A DNA stretch of 64,000 nt from Heliorestis acidaminivorans (GCF_008933955.1 NZ_WBXO01000012.1:1-64000); one strand, 5' to 3'. Shown: positions 19,260-30,649, counted from the first letter of the stretch. Translations and numbers: made by a program. The notes: generated from the letters alone by a model not told the origin.

Positions 19260-20270
19260 TTACTTTGCCTCTTCCATCTTATATATCTTCCATTGTCCAT
19301 TTTGCTTTCGCAGTGAGTAATCTATTGTTTCCGCTATAATCCCGCTTTGTTCTAAATCATTTGTTTGTAGCCTTACTTTGTAGTGGTACTTATATCTAAC
19401 TTTTGCTGTAAACCTGCTTTTCTCGAAAACTCTAGCTTCTTGAGCTACAGGTTCAATCGTTAGTCTTACTTGTGATAATTCCGTTTCTTTCTTCAATTGT
19501 TCGCTTTGATAGATAGTCATCTCTCTAGCTAAACCAATGGTGTAGCCTAAGGAGGCAGTTAAGCTATAGCTTTGGCGATTTGTTTCTTCAATACCGGCAT
19601 TTTCAAAGTCTATAACTACTTGCATTAGCTTTTCATCATTCGGTAAATATTCAGGGTTTTGAAGGCTCTGTAAGGCTTTAGTTAACAAGGTAGCCGCTTC
19701 TGCACGTGTAGCTTGTCGTTGAGGATGGAAAAGTCCATCTACATAACCACTAACAATCTCTGCTTGAACAGCTAAAGCAATCGGTTCTTCCATCCATGAA
19801 CCTCTCGATACATCGGGAAAATATCTTTTTTGACCTGATGGTACTAGACTCTCTCCTGCCGCTCTAATGACCATAGTCACCATTTCAGCTCGATTTACTG
19901 GTCTCTGTGGTTCAAAGTTCCCACGCTCATCACCTTGCACAATTCCAGCTTCTTTAGCCGCTACTGCCTCGGCACGAAACCAATCGTTAGCTTTTACATC
20001 TGGAAAAGGTAATTCAGCAGAACCTGTAGGTAAATCAAAAGCTTTCACTAGGAGTGTTAAAAATTCTGCTCTTGTAATCATGGCATTAGGTCGAAAAGTT
20101 CCGTCGGGGTAGCCTCGTGTAATATCCATATCAACAAATTCTTGTATAGATTTTTCAGCCCAATGACCTTTATGATCTTTGATCCCTGCGTTATTTTGCG
20201 CGAGAGCTTGTCCAGGAAAAAGTAAAAAAAAGAAGAGGACGAGCCAACTCCACTTTTTGCTTATGATCAT
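19260..20270 (-). CDS. Secreted protein with three S-layer-homology domains
   Basis: This 336-residue protein has a signal peptide (residues 1-24, ending GQALAQ) followed by three SLH repeats at about residues 32-75, 92-140 and 155-200. Characteristic segments are GHWAEKSIQEFVDMDITRGY, ITRAEFLTLLVKAF and ATRAEAATLLTKAL. SLH domains bind secondary cell-wall polymer and anchor proteins to the surface. The C-terminal region of about 120 residues (predicted mixed alpha/beta, ending NGQWKIYKMEEAK) resembles no family I recognise. It stands alone between the permease and cwlD genes. Confidence 0.85.
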   Translation of the reverse strand: MIISKKWSWLVLFFFLLFPGQALAQNNAGIKDHKGHWAEKSIQEFVDMDITRGYPDGTFRPNAMITRAEFLTLLVKAFDLPTGSAELPFPDVKANDWFRAEAVAAKEAGIVQGDERGNFEPQRPVNRAEMVTMVIRAAGESLVPSGQKRYFPDVSRGSWMEEPIALAVQAEIVSGYVDGLFHPQRQATRAEAATLLTKALQSLQNPEYLPNDEKLMQVVIDFENAGIEETNRQSYSLTASLGYTIGLAREMTIYQSEQLKKETELSQVRLTIEPVAQEARVFEKSRFTAKVRYKYHYKVRLQTNDLEQSGIIAETIDYSLRKQNGQWKIYKMEEAK

Positions 20271-20358
20271 TTCGACACTCCTCGACCACTTTTACTTATA
20301 TGGTAGCAGAATCGTTCCTGAAAAATCTATAGGAAATGATTGACTGTTGCTGTTGCGA

Positions 20359-21117
20359 TCAGGGTTTTTCCATAAAAAATGTTTTTTTCTCAGGTGCCGC
20401 CTTTCCTTCTAAAAAGCGTAAAATACCTTCTGTAATGCCTAGCGCAATTTGCTTTTGATGGTTTTCAGTTTTTAAAAGAGCTTCTTCTGTTGGATTCGAC
20501 AGAAAACCAATTTCTGTCATAACAGCAGGGCAATGAGATGTGCGCAATACAAAGTAGTCTTCTGCTTTGGCCTGTCTCTTATCTTTATTACCGACTCTCC
20601 TGGTTATTTCATTCTGAATATGTAGGGCTAATCTCTTGCCCTCTTCTGAACCAGGTTGATAAAAAGTTTGATGACCAGACCAGCGCGGTGATGGAAAGCT
20701 ATTACAGTGAATGGCAACATAAATATCGGCTTGAGCTTCTCGCGCTTTTTCCACGCGCTTCGTAAGTTCAGCTCGTTGACTCCATCGTCCTGTAACAAGA
20801 TTGTTGTCATCTTCACGGGTCATGAGGACTGTTACGCCATATTCTTCTAAGTAATTAGCTACTTTTTTGGCTACTTGCAAATTAATTTCTTTTTCTAAAG
20901 TTCCTTGGCGACCTTTAGCTCCCCCATCTTGACCACCATGACCAGCATCAATTACAACTACTTTGCCTTTTACTGAATTGCTTATGGCTTGCGCTGTCTG
21001 TCCTTCTATTCCTTTGTACCATTGATAAGCCCCAAAAGACAGCACTAGGACAACTAGTACTGTTAGGGCTATGGTAAGGAGCTTTCTCACCCTACCAATA
21101 AATAAAATAACAGACAT
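20359..21117 (-). CDS. cwlD: N-acetylmuramoyl-L-alanine amidase, CwlD-like
   Basis: This 252-residue zinc amidase has an N-terminal membrane anchor (residues about 10-30) and an Amidase_3 domain. Ligand and catalytic motifs are VIDAGHGGQDGGA (His), EKEINLQVA (Glu), AIHCNS (His) and MTEIGFLSN (Glu). CwlD acts with PdaA to make muramic-delta-lactam in the spore cortex. The assignment rests on length, domain order and the frequent placement of cwlD downstream of rpsI in Bacilli and Clostridia. Here a chemotaxis/groESL block intervenes. The start is the ATG with AAGGAGG eight bases upstream. Confidence 0.85.
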   Translation of the reverse strand: MSVILFIGRVRKLLTIALTVLVVLVLSFGAYQWYKGIEGQTAQAISNSVKGKVVVIDAGHGGQDGGAKGRQGTLEKEINLQVAKKVANYLEEYGVTVLMTREDDNNLVTGRWSQRAELTKRVEKAREAQADIYVAIHCNSFPSPRWSGHQTFYQPGSEEGKRLALHIQNEITRRVGNKDKRQAKAEDYFVLRTSHCPAVMTEIGFLSNPTEEALLKTENHQKQIALGITEGILRFLEGKAAPEKKTFFMEKP

Positions 21118-21170
21118 AAGCACACCTCCTTCTCACACAAACTTATGCGCTTTAAAGAGGCGGCAAAACA

Positions 21171-21207
21171 AAAAAACGCCGAACCGATTAAGGTTCGACG
21201 TTTTTTC
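21171..21207 (-). terminator. Intrinsic terminator after groEL
   Basis: On the minus strand AACGTCGAACC, a 6-nt loop and GGTTCGGCGTTTTTTTG form a strong stem with a T7 tract 16 bp after the groEL stop codon. Confidence 0.92.
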
Positions 21208-21222
21208 GAAGTAGTCTAAAGA

Positions 21223-22866
<1,644 letters not shown>

Positions 22867-22882
22867 TTACCTCCTTCTGATT

Positions 22883-23167
22883 TTACAGTACAGCCAGGAT
22901 GTCACGCTCATTGAGGATCAGATACTCTGTACCTTCTAGTTTTACTTCTGTACCAGAGTACTTGCTGTAAATTACACGGTCACCTACAGCAACTTCTAGT
23001 GCGGCTCTTTCGCCGTTGTCAAGGATACGGCCAGAACCTACTGCCACGATCTCTCCTTGTTGAGGCTTTTCTTTGGCTGTGTCAGGCATAATGATGCCGC
23101 TTGCCGTTTTTTCTTCTGCTTCTAAAGGCTTTACGACAACACGATCAGCGAGAGGCTTGATGTTCAT
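22883..23167 (-). CDS. groES: Co-chaperonin GroES (Hsp10)
   Basis: This 94-residue co-chaperonin caps GroEL. It begins [14 protein letters not shown] and includes the mobile-loop region [18 protein letters not shown] chose the internal ATG at 23167 (AAGGAGG upstream) because the longer frame would run into the CIRCE operator. It lies 25 bp before groEL. Confidence 0.98.
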   Translation of the reverse strand: MNIKPLADRVVVKPLEAEEKTASGIIMPDTAKEKPQQGEIVAVGSGRILDNGERAALEVAVGDRVIYSKYSGTEVKLEGTEYLILNERDILAVL

Positions 23168-23226
23168 ACGGAAAGGAACCCTCCTTGCAAATATGTTTGA
23201 TTTGTTTAGAGTTTGCATTCTTCTTG

Positions 23227-23268
23227 TTAGCACTCAGTTAAAGCGAGTGCTAACACACATTTATTATA
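23227..23268 (-). promoter_or_regulatory. groESL promoter -10 and CIRCE operator (HrcA binding site)
   Basis: A perfect CIRCE element, TTAGCACTC-N9-GAGTGCTAA, occupies 23227-23253. Directly upstream on the minus strand is the -10 box TATAAT (23263-23268); the -35 box is less clear. This indicates heat-shock control by the HrcA repressor. hrcA itself is not in the window. Confidence 0.97.
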
Positions 23269-23620
23269 ATAGGGAGCGCTCTTGAAGGATGCAAACTCCT
23301 TTTTCGCCAATTTAGCGAAATTAGCTCCCGCAGATAAATATTTCCCTCTTTTTTTACCAATATACACCTTCAGAAAATTTTTTTTGAAAAAGACGGCAAA
23401 GTATGAAAAATAACGCTATAAAGGTGAGAAGATAGCGGCTATAGCTTGACAAAATAGATTATCTGGTTAATCAAAACAAAAAAAGTGCAAGCTTTTATGC
23501 TCGCACTTTACTTTTTTTGTTTATTTTCTTTTGGCATGCTTACCTGTTTTGTAATCTTTTTTTGTTAGGTGTTAGGTTTTGCTTCTTACGGCTTATAAAA
23601 ACTTCTTAGACAGGTAATTA
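23269..23620. other. Gene-free gap between groES promoter and the second chemoreceptor gene
   Basis: Apart from the terminator at 23482-23509, I see only A/T-rich sequence here. There is no open frame with a ribosome binding site and no clear promoter beyond the groESL -10. Confidence 0.6.
23482..23509 (-). terminator. Intrinsic terminator downstream of the chemoreceptor gene
   Basis: The arms AAAGTGCGAGC and GCTTGCACTTT (one mismatch) surround a 6-nt loop and are followed by T7 on the minus strand. It lies about 110 bp after the stop codon of the receptor gene at 23621. Confidence 0.85.
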
Positions 23621-25207
23621 TTAGATCTTAAATTGCTTAGCAGATTCTTGTAACTCCATAGCTTGGTTGGCTGATGCTTGAGTAGCACTAGCTGTTTCTT
23701 GGGCAGCTGCTGATGTTTCTTCTGTAATAGCCGCTACACTTTGGACAGCGTTGGCTGATTGTTCTGAGAGAGCCGCTTGCTCTTCTGCCGCCGCAGCAAT
23801 TTCACTTACTTCGCTACCTGTCTCGTTAACTTGCCCTTGTATCTCGTCAAAAGCTTGACCTGCTTGCTGAGCTAGTAAACGACCTTCATTAGCTGACTGT
23901 ACAGCTTTCTCTGTAATTGATTGAATAGTTTTGATTAGAGTCGCAATTTCTTTCGTTGCACCACCAGAACGCTCTGCTAATTTACGTACTTCTTCGGCCA
24001 CTACAGCAAAGCCTTTGCCTGCATCACCGGCTCGCGCCGCTTCGATGGCGGCATTTAAAGCTAACAAATTAGTTTGAGAAGCGATATCGTCGATCATTTC
24101 AACAATTTCGCCAATTTTGCCTGAGTTTTCACCAAGCTTTGTAACGTGAGTAGCAATTTCATCCATGCCATCAATTGTTTGAACTATTGTTTTTCCACCT
24201 TCATGCGTTGTTTTGGTGGCTTTTTCAGAAGCAAAAGCTGCTTTTTCGGAAGATTGAGCCATTTGATTGGCCGCTTTGGCCATTTCGGATAATAGGGTTG
24301 ACAAGGATTGTACTTGCTCTGCCTGTGATTGTGCTCCCGCAGCCATTTCTTCTGTAGAAGCTGAGATTTGCTGACTAGTAGCGGCAACAGATTGTGCACC
24401 ATCTTGAACTTGTCGTACGAATTTTTGCAACTGATCCATCATTTGATTGAAAGATTGGGTTAAGTTGCCTGTTTCGTCAACAGACATAATCTCTCCTTTT
24501 CCAGTAAGATCTCCCTCTTTGGATCGTTCCATCAATTTATCTAACTGTTGAATCGGTTGTACAATTATTCTGGAAATATATAGCCCTAAAATGCTACTTA
24601 TTACGATAGCTAATAAAGTTATTCCTATCATGATTATTAAAGCACTTTGAAAAGCTTCTGCTGAAGTAACTTGTAGTTCCTCGGCAACGTTAGCATTAAA
24701 AGTTGCTAATTCTAATAGAACTTTGTTGGCTTGTTCTATCTGTGGTATCGCTACTTCATCATAATAGCGGTGAGCTTCATACTGTTGACCTTGAGAAGCA
24801 AGTGCAATAATTCTTTCTTGCTCCGTCTGATACCGTGATAATGCATCCTTAAGTATAGGCACTCTTTCTCTTTCATAAGCTAACAGATAGGTTTGCTCGA
24901 AATCACTTATAATACCCTCGATTTCGGCATTTTCTTGTCTCATCACTTGAACAATTGATTGGATTTGATTAGCATCTCGAGCATCAAAAAGTTGCTGTGA
25001 CAAAAGTTCAATAGACTTTAATGAAGTTAATGCTTCATTCAACTCTTTAACAGGTACAAGGCGATCAAAGTACATTTCTTGAGCATTTTCATTCATGTTA
25101 CTCATGTAGTAGTAACCTATATATCCTACGGCAGAAAGTGATAGAGCTGTTAAGACAATAAGAAGCAACAGCTTCTTAGCTATTTTTAAGTTGCGTAGCC
25201 AATTCAT
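23621..25207 (-). CDS. Methyl-accepting chemotaxis protein with four-helix-bundle sensor (second copy)
   Basis: This 528-residue receptor has a TM helix near residues 14-34, an extracytoplasmic helical sensor to about 185 (4HB_MCP type), and a second TM near 186-210. A HAMP domain (about 210-262) and a long coiled-coil signalling domain follow. The CheA/CheW-contacting tip reads [20 protein letters not shown] and [19 protein letters not shown] chose the ATG at 25207 (GAGGTG upstream) over an upstream frame crossing the preceding terminator. The ligand is unknown. It is paralogous to the neighbour at 25355. Confidence 0.93.
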   Translation of the reverse strand: MNWLRNLKIAKKLLLLIVLTALSLSAVGYIGYYYMSNMNENAQEMYFDRLVPVKELNEALTSLKSIELLSQQLFDARDANQIQSIVQVMRQENAEIEGIISDFEQTYLLAYERERVPILKDALSRYQTEQERIIALASQGQQYEAHRYYDEVAIPQIEQANKVLLELATFNANVAEELQVTSAEAFQSALIIMIGITLLAIVISSILGLYISRIIVQPIQQLDKLMERSKEGDLTGKGEIMSVDETGNLTQSFNQMMDQLQKFVRQVQDGAQSVAATSQQISASTEEMAAGAQSQAEQVQSLSTLLSEMAKAANQMAQSSEKAAFASEKATKTTHEGGKTIVQTIDGMDEIATHVTKLGENSGKIGEIVEMIDDIASQTNLLALNAAIEAARAGDAGKGFAVVAEEVRKLAERSGGATKEIATLIKTIQSITEKAVQSANEGRLLAQQAGQAFDEIQGQVNETGSEVSEIAAAAEEQAALSEQSANAVQSVAAITEETSAAAQETASATQASANQAMELQESAKQFKI

Positions 25208-25257
25208 ATACAACACCTCTTTTTCTGTACTATTCTGTGAATTTGTTTTGTTGAAAA

Positions 25258-25302
25258 AAATAAGCATAAATCGTTCTGAAAACCGACTTATGCTTATTTT
25301 TA
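25258..25302 (-). terminator. Intrinsic terminator between the two chemoreceptor genes
   Basis: On the minus strand AAATAAGCATAAGTCG and CGATTTATGCTTATTT form a long stem with a T7 tract, 53 bp after the first receptor's stop. It implies that the second receptor needs its own promoter or read-through. Confidence 0.82.
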
Positions 25303-25354
25303 TTAGAAAATGCCTAAATCACTAACTTCTTTTTATTCGTTTATGAATTGTTAG

Positions 25355-26941
25355 TTACACCTTGTACTTCGTAGCCGCTTCCTGAAGCTCTGTAGCTAGA
25401 TGTGACATAGATTGAATAGCGCCAGCCATTTCTTCTACACCAGCTGATGTTTCTTCAGCAATAGCCGCTACATTTTGGACAGCTTTGGTTGCTTGATCTG
25501 ATGTTGCCGCTTGCTCTTCTGCGGCGGCGGCAATTTCACCTACTTCACCAGCTGTCTGCCTCACTTGGTCTTTAATTGTTTGAAAAGCTTCGCCTGCTTT
25601 TTGAGTATATTCACGTCCGTCTTTAACAGCATCTACAGCTTTACCTGTGTCAGCTTGAATACCTTTGATTAAAGTTGCGATCTCTTTAGTAGCTGTTCCG
25701 GAGCGCTCTGCCAGCTTGCGAACTTCATCTGCAACGACAGCAAAGCCTTTGCCTGCGTCACCTGCACGAGCCGCTTCTATAGCAGCATTGAGTGCCAATA
25801 AGTTGGTCTGAGATGCAATATCGTCGATCATTTCTACGATTTCTCCAATTTTTTCGGAGCTCTGACCAAGGCTCATAACGTTTTTGGCCACATTGTCCAT
25901 ACCTGATACAGTTTTCTCAATAATGGCGCCGCCTTCTAAAGTCGAAGCAGTTGTGCTTTCTGAAGAAAGAGCCGCTTTTTGAGCCGACTGTGCCACTTGT
26001 GTGGCGGCACCTGCCATGTCGCTCATCATGTTAGAAATACCTTGTGCTTCTTCTGCTTGAGCTTGAGAACCACTAGCCATTTGTTGTGAAGAAGCAGAAA
26101 TCTGCTGACTAGAAGCAGCTACAGCTTCAGCACCTTCTTGTACTTTCTTCACAAAGTTACGCAGATTGTTAACCATTAAGTGAATGGAGCGAGAAAGTGA
26201 AGATAGTTCATCATCACCTTGTGTATTTCCTGCATTTTCTGTCAAGTCACCTTGAGCTATTTTTGTAGCTATCCTTTCTAATTCACCTAAAGGTTTAGCT
26301 ATACTACGTGAGAGTAAGACACCTAAGCCGAAGGAAACAATTACGCCAACAGCAATAATGATGATAGTTGTGGTAACTGTAGAACCATAGAGGTTATCAG
26401 TGTAAACTTTTTTCTCATCAGCTACGCGTACTTGCATACTAACCAGGTTGTCTAAGCTTCCATCAAGAGTAAAGGCTATGTTACGAGCCTGACCAGCGAT
26501 TTGCATTGCGCCAGCAACATCACCATTTAAACTTGCTTGTAAGCTTCTTTCAACTATAGCTACATATTCTTGAAGAGCTGATTCAATTTCGTTAACTGTT
26601 CTTAGCTCATCAGCATTTATGTTTGTTTGTTTGTATAGAGATAAGTTTTCTCTGAAATTTTTGAGATAATCACTACCTCTTTGATACCATACTTGTTTGT
26701 CTTCTATGTTGTTTGCAAGAAAATGGTTGTAGGTGGTAACGCGATAGCCTTGCAAGTTAGTTCTTACTTCTCCTAAGTAGCGAGTTGGTAGTAAACTCTC
26801 TTCATAGAGCTGGTCTACTTCATCGTTCATAATGTTCAAGTTATACATTCCAAAGATCCCAATCGATAAAAGCACAATCGTCGAGAATAGAATGACTAGC
26901 AGAATACGTGTTCCTACTTTGAATTTTAAGAATCGCTCCAT
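25355..26941 (-). CDS. Methyl-accepting chemotaxis protein with four-helix-bundle sensor (first copy)
   Basis: This 528-residue receptor has TM1 near residues 10-30, an extracytoplasmic helical domain with the 4HB_MCP character ([20 protein letters not shown]), and TM2 near 190-212. HAMP and the cytoplasmic methylation/signalling helices follow. The tip reads [20 protein letters not shown], then [18 protein letters not shown]. The start is the ATG with AAGGAAGTG upstream rather than the TTG one codon earlier. It follows the STAS gene and probably belongs to the cheA transcript. Confidence 0.93.
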   Translation of the reverse strand: MERFLKFKVGTRILLVILFSTIVLLSIGIFGMYNLNIMNDEVDQLYEESLLPTRYLGEVRTNLQGYRVTTYNHFLANNIEDKQVWYQRGSDYLKNFRENLSLYKQTNINADELRTVNEIESALQEYVAIVERSLQASLNGDVAGAMQIAGQARNIAFTLDGSLDNLVSMQVRVADEKKVYTDNLYGSTVTTTIIIIAVGVIVSFGLGVLLSRSIAKPLGELERIATKIAQGDLTENAGNTQGDDELSSLSRSIHLMVNNLRNFVKKVQEGAEAVAASSQQISASSQQMASGSQAQAEEAQGISNMMSDMAGAATQVAQSAQKAALSSESTTASTLEGGAIIEKTVSGMDNVAKNVMSLGQSSEKIGEIVEMIDDIASQTNLLALNAAIEAARAGDAGKGFAVVADEVRKLAERSGTATKEIATLIKGIQADTGKAVDAVKDGREYTQKAGEAFQTIKDQVRQTAGEVGEIAAAAEEQAATSDQATKAVQNVAAIAEETSAGVEEMAGAIQSMSHLATELQEAATKYKV

Positions 26942-27012
26942 CAAATCACTTCCTTTACTTTTATTTTTTCTTTCTTTGTAAATTGTTAAATTGTTTTATA
27001 TGTTCATTATCA

Positions 27013-27345
27013 TTAGCTCAAACGTTCTAACGCTTTTTCTTCGCTTTCTAGAATCGTAATTACTTTATTAAGACGTATCATCTCTAAAACGGTACGTACG
27101 TTGCCTGAGACATTACATAAAATGACCTCACCTTTTTTTTCGCGATATTTTTTGTAGATTTGAATTAGGTAGCCTATGGCCTCACTGGTAATAAAGCTAA
27201 CACCTAGATTAATAACCAGCTTATGATTCTCTTCTGGCAGAGTCTGAAAAGCTTTTTTTAGCTTCTGGGCATTCTCTGCACCGATACTGCCGTAAAAACG
27301 AATCACCAGTATCTCTTCTTTTTCTATAATCTCGTAATCTAACAA
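27013..27345 (-). CDS. STAS-domain protein (anti-sigma factor antagonist-like)
   Basis: This single-domain protein of about 110 residues has the STAS fold pattern. Near residue 54 the Ser of the usual phosphorylation loop is kept (FITSEAIGYL), but the canonical Asp and second Ser are replaced by Thr and Glu. The start is probably the TTG at 27345 with AAGGTGA upstream; the longer frame would run into cheA. Its position between cheA and a receptor gene suggests a chemoreceptor-array or partner-switching role. No kinase or phosphatase partner is adjacent, so the function is unproven. Confidence 0.8.
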   Translation of the reverse strand: MLDYEIIEKEEILVIRFYGSIGAENAQKLKKAFQTLPEENHKLVINLGVSFITSEAIGYLIQIYKKYREKKGEVILCNVSGNVRTVLEMIRLNKVITILESEEKALERLS

Positions 27346-27376
27346 TCCGCTCACCTTCCTTTTGCTTATCCCAATT

Positions 27377-29407
27377 CTAAGTAGATGTACAACGTGCAAA
27401 TAAGGTAGCTACGTTAATAATTAGTGATACTCTGCCGTCTCCTAAAATAGTTGCTCCTGCAAAAATTTCCATCTTCAACCATGGTGCGTTTACTGTTTTG
27501 ATGACTATTTCTCGTTGTCCTAGCAATTCATCTACTTCTAATCCCATTCTCTGTTCTGCTAATCCAATCATAACTACAGAGCGATACTTCCTTTTTGCTT
27601 TGTTTGCTTGTTTGTCAATTTGCAAGACTTCCTGTAGTGCCTTGATAGGAACAATACTGCCTCGGACAGTGAAAACTTCGTTACCACCTATAGAGTCAAT
27701 ATCTTGATCTCTTAATTGAAAGCTCTCTAGGACATTATCTAGTGGAATAATGAATTTTTCACCTTCAGAAGAAACGAGAAGACCTTGTATAATAGCCAAG
27801 GTAATCGGTAATTGAATGATAAAGCTACTGCCTTGTCCTTTTTCCGATTGAACTTCAATCATGCCATTGAGAGCCATTATGTTACGTCGAACTACGTCCA
27901 TGCCGACGCCTCGTCCTGACACATCAGTTACTTTCTGTGCCGTACTGAGACCTGCTGAAAAGAGTAAATTGTAAATCTCTTGTTTTGTCAACTCTTGTCC
28001 TTCCTCGACAAGATTCAAGCGACGAGCTTTAGCCAGAACTTTTTCTTCATCTATGCCTTTGCCGTCATCAGCTACTTTGATCAAAATCCGACTGCCCTCA
28101 TGGCTTGCTGATAAGATAACTGTTCCCTCTGGTGGTTTACCAGCGGCCATTCGCTCTTCTGGTGTCTCAATTCCATGGTCAATAGCATTACGTAGCAAGT
28201 GCATTAAAGGCTCGCCAATCAAGTCTACCATTGACTTATCTAGTTCTGTTTCTTGCCCTTCTACAACTAGGTTAATTTTTTTATGAACTTTTCTGGCGAG
28301 GTCACGAACTAAGCGAGGAAAGCGGTTAAAAACTGTTCCAATAGGTACCATTCTAGTCTTCATTAGACCATCTTGTAATTGACTAGTGAGCCTAGCTAAA
28401 TGGTGGGTTTCTTCCGCCATGTCAGCTCCTAAATTGCTGTTGCCATGTTGTTCAATATAACTTTCTTGTATACGAGCAAAACGAGTCTGGCTAATTAGCA
28501 ATTCACCAATTAAATTCATCAAGTAGTCAAGACGAGATGCTTCTACTTTGATGAGCTCAGTTCCTTTTTCACTTACTTTATCGGCTGTTTTGGCTATACT
28601 TTTTTCACTTTGAAGAACAACAGCTTTTGGTGGTACTTCTTCAACTGTCTTAGCATCACCGAGTTCAGAAATAGCCTGCAAGTCTGAAAGTAATTTGATT
28701 TTTATGTCACTTACATCGGCTACGTTAATGACTTTATAAAGCTCTTCTGTTGTGCCTTTCTTCCAATCAAAAAAGATATGAAAGCTATTAACGTTTTCTT
28801 CACATGTTTCTAGATCATCTTGAGCAGGAAAGCTTTCTAATACTTCTCCAAATTCACTAAGGTTGTTCAGAATCAAAAAAGCCCGTACTGCTTTCATAAT
28901 ACAGTCGTTCTGAAAGACTATTTCAATTTCTCTAGCTGATGAAATAGTAGCATACCGATCTCTGATATGTGCTAAGTCTTCATCTTTACTTACCTTATGT
29001 TCTATTGTACTAGACTCTTCTTTTTTTTCTAAGCTGGCTTCTTCTAATTGCTTTATTAGTTCCTCAGCTTTTTCTGGGTCAACTTCTTGAGCTTGGAAAA
29101 GGATAGCTTGGATAAAATCTAACGCATTGAAAATGGCATCAATACCTCTGGCATCAAGAACAAGCTGACCTTCACGAACTTTGCCGAGTAAGTCTTCAAT
29201 GTTATGAGTAATATTAGCTACGACTTGAAATCCGACAGATGCACTAGCTCCTTTTAGTGAGTGTGCCGCTCGAAACATTTGATGAATTGTTTCTTCATCT
29301 GATGTTCCTGACTCTATAGATAACAAGTCTCGAGAAAGTATCTCCAGCTGTTCTTTTGCTTCAGAGTAGAATAGGTCTAGATACTCATCCATAAAGCTTT
29401 TATCCAC
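27377..29407 (-). CDS. cheA: Chemotaxis histidine kinase CheA
   Basis: This 676-residue kinase has all five CheA domains. P1 (Hpt) carries the phospho-accepting His49 in FRAAHSLKGASASVG, and a P2-like response-regulator docking domain lies near residues 150-245. P3, the dimerisation helices, starts near 285. P4 has the N box LMHLLRNAIDHGIE and glycine boxes DDGKGID and SGRGVGMDVV. P5, CheW-like, starts near 540. The GTG start has AGGGGG ten bases upstream. No cheY, cheW, cheB or cheR lies beside it, so these must be encoded elsewhere if the system is complete. Confidence 0.95.
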   Translation of the reverse strand: MDKSFMDEYLDLFYSEAKEQLEILSRDLLSIESGTSDEETIHQMFRAAHSLKGASASVGFQVVANITHNIEDLLGKVREGQLVLDARGIDAIFNALDFIQAILFQAQEVDPEKAEELIKQLEEASLEKKEESSTIEHKVSKDEDLAHIRDRYATISSAREIEIVFQNDCIMKAVRAFLILNNLSEFGEVLESFPAQDDLETCEENVNSFHIFFDWKKGTTEELYKVINVADVSDIKIKLLSDLQAISELGDAKTVEEVPPKAVVLQSEKSIAKTADKVSEKGTELIKVEASRLDYLMNLIGELLISQTRFARIQESYIEQHGNSNLGADMAEETHHLARLTSQLQDGLMKTRMVPIGTVFNRFPRLVRDLARKVHKKINLVVEGQETELDKSMVDLIGEPLMHLLRNAIDHGIETPEERMAAGKPPEGTVILSASHEGSRILIKVADDGKGIDEEKVLAKARRLNLVEEGQELTKQEIYNLLFSAGLSTAQKVTDVSGRGVGMDVVRRNIMALNGMIEVQSEKGQGSSFIIQLPITLAIIQGLLVSSEGEKFIIPLDNVLESFQLRDQDIDSIGGNEVFTVRGSIVPIKALQEVLQIDKQANKAKRKYRSVVMIGLAEQRMGLEVDELLGQREIVIKTVNAPWLKMEIFAGATILGDGRVSLIINVATLFARCTST

Positions 29408-29468
29408 GACCGAGATTCCCCCTTTTTTGAAGCATTTTTACATCTCATTTATTTCTTTATTAATAAGA

Positions 29469-29497
29469 TTACTACTGTATAGTTCTTCATAGATCAA
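29469..29497 (-). promoter_or_regulatory. Possible cheA operon promoter
   Basis: The minus strand has TTGATC (29492-29497), a 17-nt spacer and TAGTAA (29469-29474), about 60 bp before the cheA start. I found no convincing sigma-D (TAAA-N15-GCCGATAA) motif. The assignment is weak. Confidence 0.35.
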
Positions 29498-29576
29498 TCT
29501 TTTTCCTTTTTCTTTGTATACTGATATCGTTTAATTGCTTGGTACTTTTTTCATTTCTTGTTATTTTCATATAAAA

Positions 29577-29613
29577 AAGAAAGAGAACCCATTCTACATA
29601 GGTTCTCTTTCTT
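29577..29613 (-). terminator. Intrinsic terminator after rpsI
   Basis: Perfect 13-bp arms AAGAAAGAGAACC and GGTTCTCTTTCTT flank an 11-nt loop, with TTTTTT following on the minus strand. It ends the rplM-rpsI transcript and separates it from cheA. Confidence 0.92.
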
Positions 29614-29641
29614 AATTTGCCTTTTCTGACAGCAACCCCAA

Positions 29642-30034
29642 TTAGCGCTTGGAAAACTGAGGAGCACGACGAGCGGCTTTGAGTCCGTATTTCTTTCTTT
29701 CTTTCATGCGTGGGTCACGCGTTAGGAATCCTGCGCGCTTTAAGGCAGGACGTAATCCAATGTCAGCTTTTAACAATGCTCTTGCAATACCTAAGCGAAT
29801 AGCACCTGCTTGACCAGTTGTACCACCGCCGTGTACGTTGCAAAGAATGTCAAAGCGACCTTCTGTCTTGGTTAGATCGAGAGGTTGACTAACGATCATT
29901 TCCAAAGTCTTTTTGCCAAAGTATTCTGTTAAAGAACGATTATTGATTAAGAACTTTCCATCACCAGGAAGCAGTCGAACGCGAGCTACTGATTTCTTCC
30001 GGCGACCTGTTCCAAGATATTGTACTTGAGCCAT
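29642..30034 (-). CDS. rpsI: Ribosomal protein S9 (uS9)
   Basis: This 130-residue 30S protein has the C-terminal tail that reaches the P-site tRNA. It begins with the [16 protein letters not shown] segment and ends RAPQFSKR, matching the conserved KAPQFSKR ending. It follows rplM closely and ends at a strong terminator. Confidence 0.99.
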   Translation of the reverse strand: MAQVQYLGTGRRKKSVARVRLLPGDGKFLINNRSLTEYFGKKTLEMIVSQPLDLTKTEGRFDILCNVHGGGTTGQAGAIRLGIARALLKADIGLRPALKRAGFLTRDPRMKERKKYGLKAARRAPQFSKR

Positions 30035-30053
30035 TGTTTACAACCTCCCTTCC

Positions 30054-30488
30054 CTACTCACCGAAGTTCCAAACTTCTGGCTTTTGTGCCTCGTGGGGAT
30101 GCTCTCCGCCTTTATACACTTTCAGCTTACGATACATTTGGGCGCCCAAACGGTTTTTTGGAAGCATGCCTTTAACAGCTTTTTCCATGGCCCGTTCTGG
30201 ACGAGTTTTCATCAATGTACCATAGCTGATCAATTTCATACCACCGGGATAACGTGAATGATGGTAAAACATCTTTTGGCTTAACTTCTTACCTGTTAAT
30301 ACAGCTTGTTCTGCATTAATGACAATCACGTGGTCACCCGTATCAACGTGTGGAGTAAAAATTGGCTTATGCTTGCCGCGTAATAATCTTGCGGCTTCCG
30401 ATGCGACTCGACCAAGAGGCTTACCAGCCGCATCAATGACGTACCATTTCCGTTCAACTTCATTGGTCTTCGCCATGAAGGTGCTCAT
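30054..30488 (-). CDS. rplM: Ribosomal protein L13 (uL13)
   Basis: This 144-residue 50S assembly protein contains [17 protein letters not shown] and the conserved YHHSRYPGG segment. AAGGAGG lies eight bases before the ATG. It forms a two-gene operon with rpsI, preceded by a structured leader and a promoter that overlaps the end of truA. Confidence 0.99.
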   Translation of the reverse strand: MSTFMAKTNEVERKWYVIDAAGKPLGRVASEAARLLRGKHKPIFTPHVDTGDHVIVINAEQAVLTGKKLSQKMFYHHSRYPGGMKLISYGTLMKTRPERAMEKAVKGMLPKNRLGAQMYRKLKVYKGGEHPHEAQKPEVWNFGE

Positions 30489-30509
30489 TATAGTCCCTCC
30501 TTGGGAGTC

Positions 30510-30618
30510 TTTGTCTTACTGCTTCACCCACATTGCCGGGTGTGTCGACAAAAGAATCAAAATATATAAAGCTCCAGAGAACTTGGGGCTAGTAAGCGCT
30601 CTGCAAAAGCTCACCCCA
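30510..30618 (-). promoter_or_regulatory. Structured leader of rplM-rpsI (possible L13 leader)
   Basis: Between the promoter and the rplM ribosome binding site the minus strand folds into two stems. The first pairs GGGGTGAGC with GCTTACTAGCCCC (G-U pairs and a bulge). The second is CACCC-N8-GGGTG. Size and position fit the L13 autoregulatory leader family of Firmicutes, in which L13 binds its own mRNA. The family assignment is inferred; I could not align it to a model. Confidence 0.5.
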
Positions 30619-30620
30619 AT

Positions 30621-30649
30621 ATTTTATGACAATGTAAAAGGAAAGTCAA
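30621..30649 (-). promoter_or_regulatory. rplM-rpsI promoter overlapping the truA 3' end
   Basis: The minus strand has TTGACT (30644-30649), a 17-nt spacer and TAAAAT (30621-30626). The -35 box lies inside the last codons of truA. Confidence 0.78.

Noticed and set aside
19214-19271. 12-bp inverted repeat GAGGCAAAGTAA / TTACTTTGCCTC around the SLH stop codon
   Set aside because: The loop is 34 nt and no U-tract follows, so I do not call it a terminator; it may be coincidence.
23448-23480. Consensus TTGACA on the plus strand near 23448
   Set aside because: No -10 box at the right distance and no gene downstream in that orientation.
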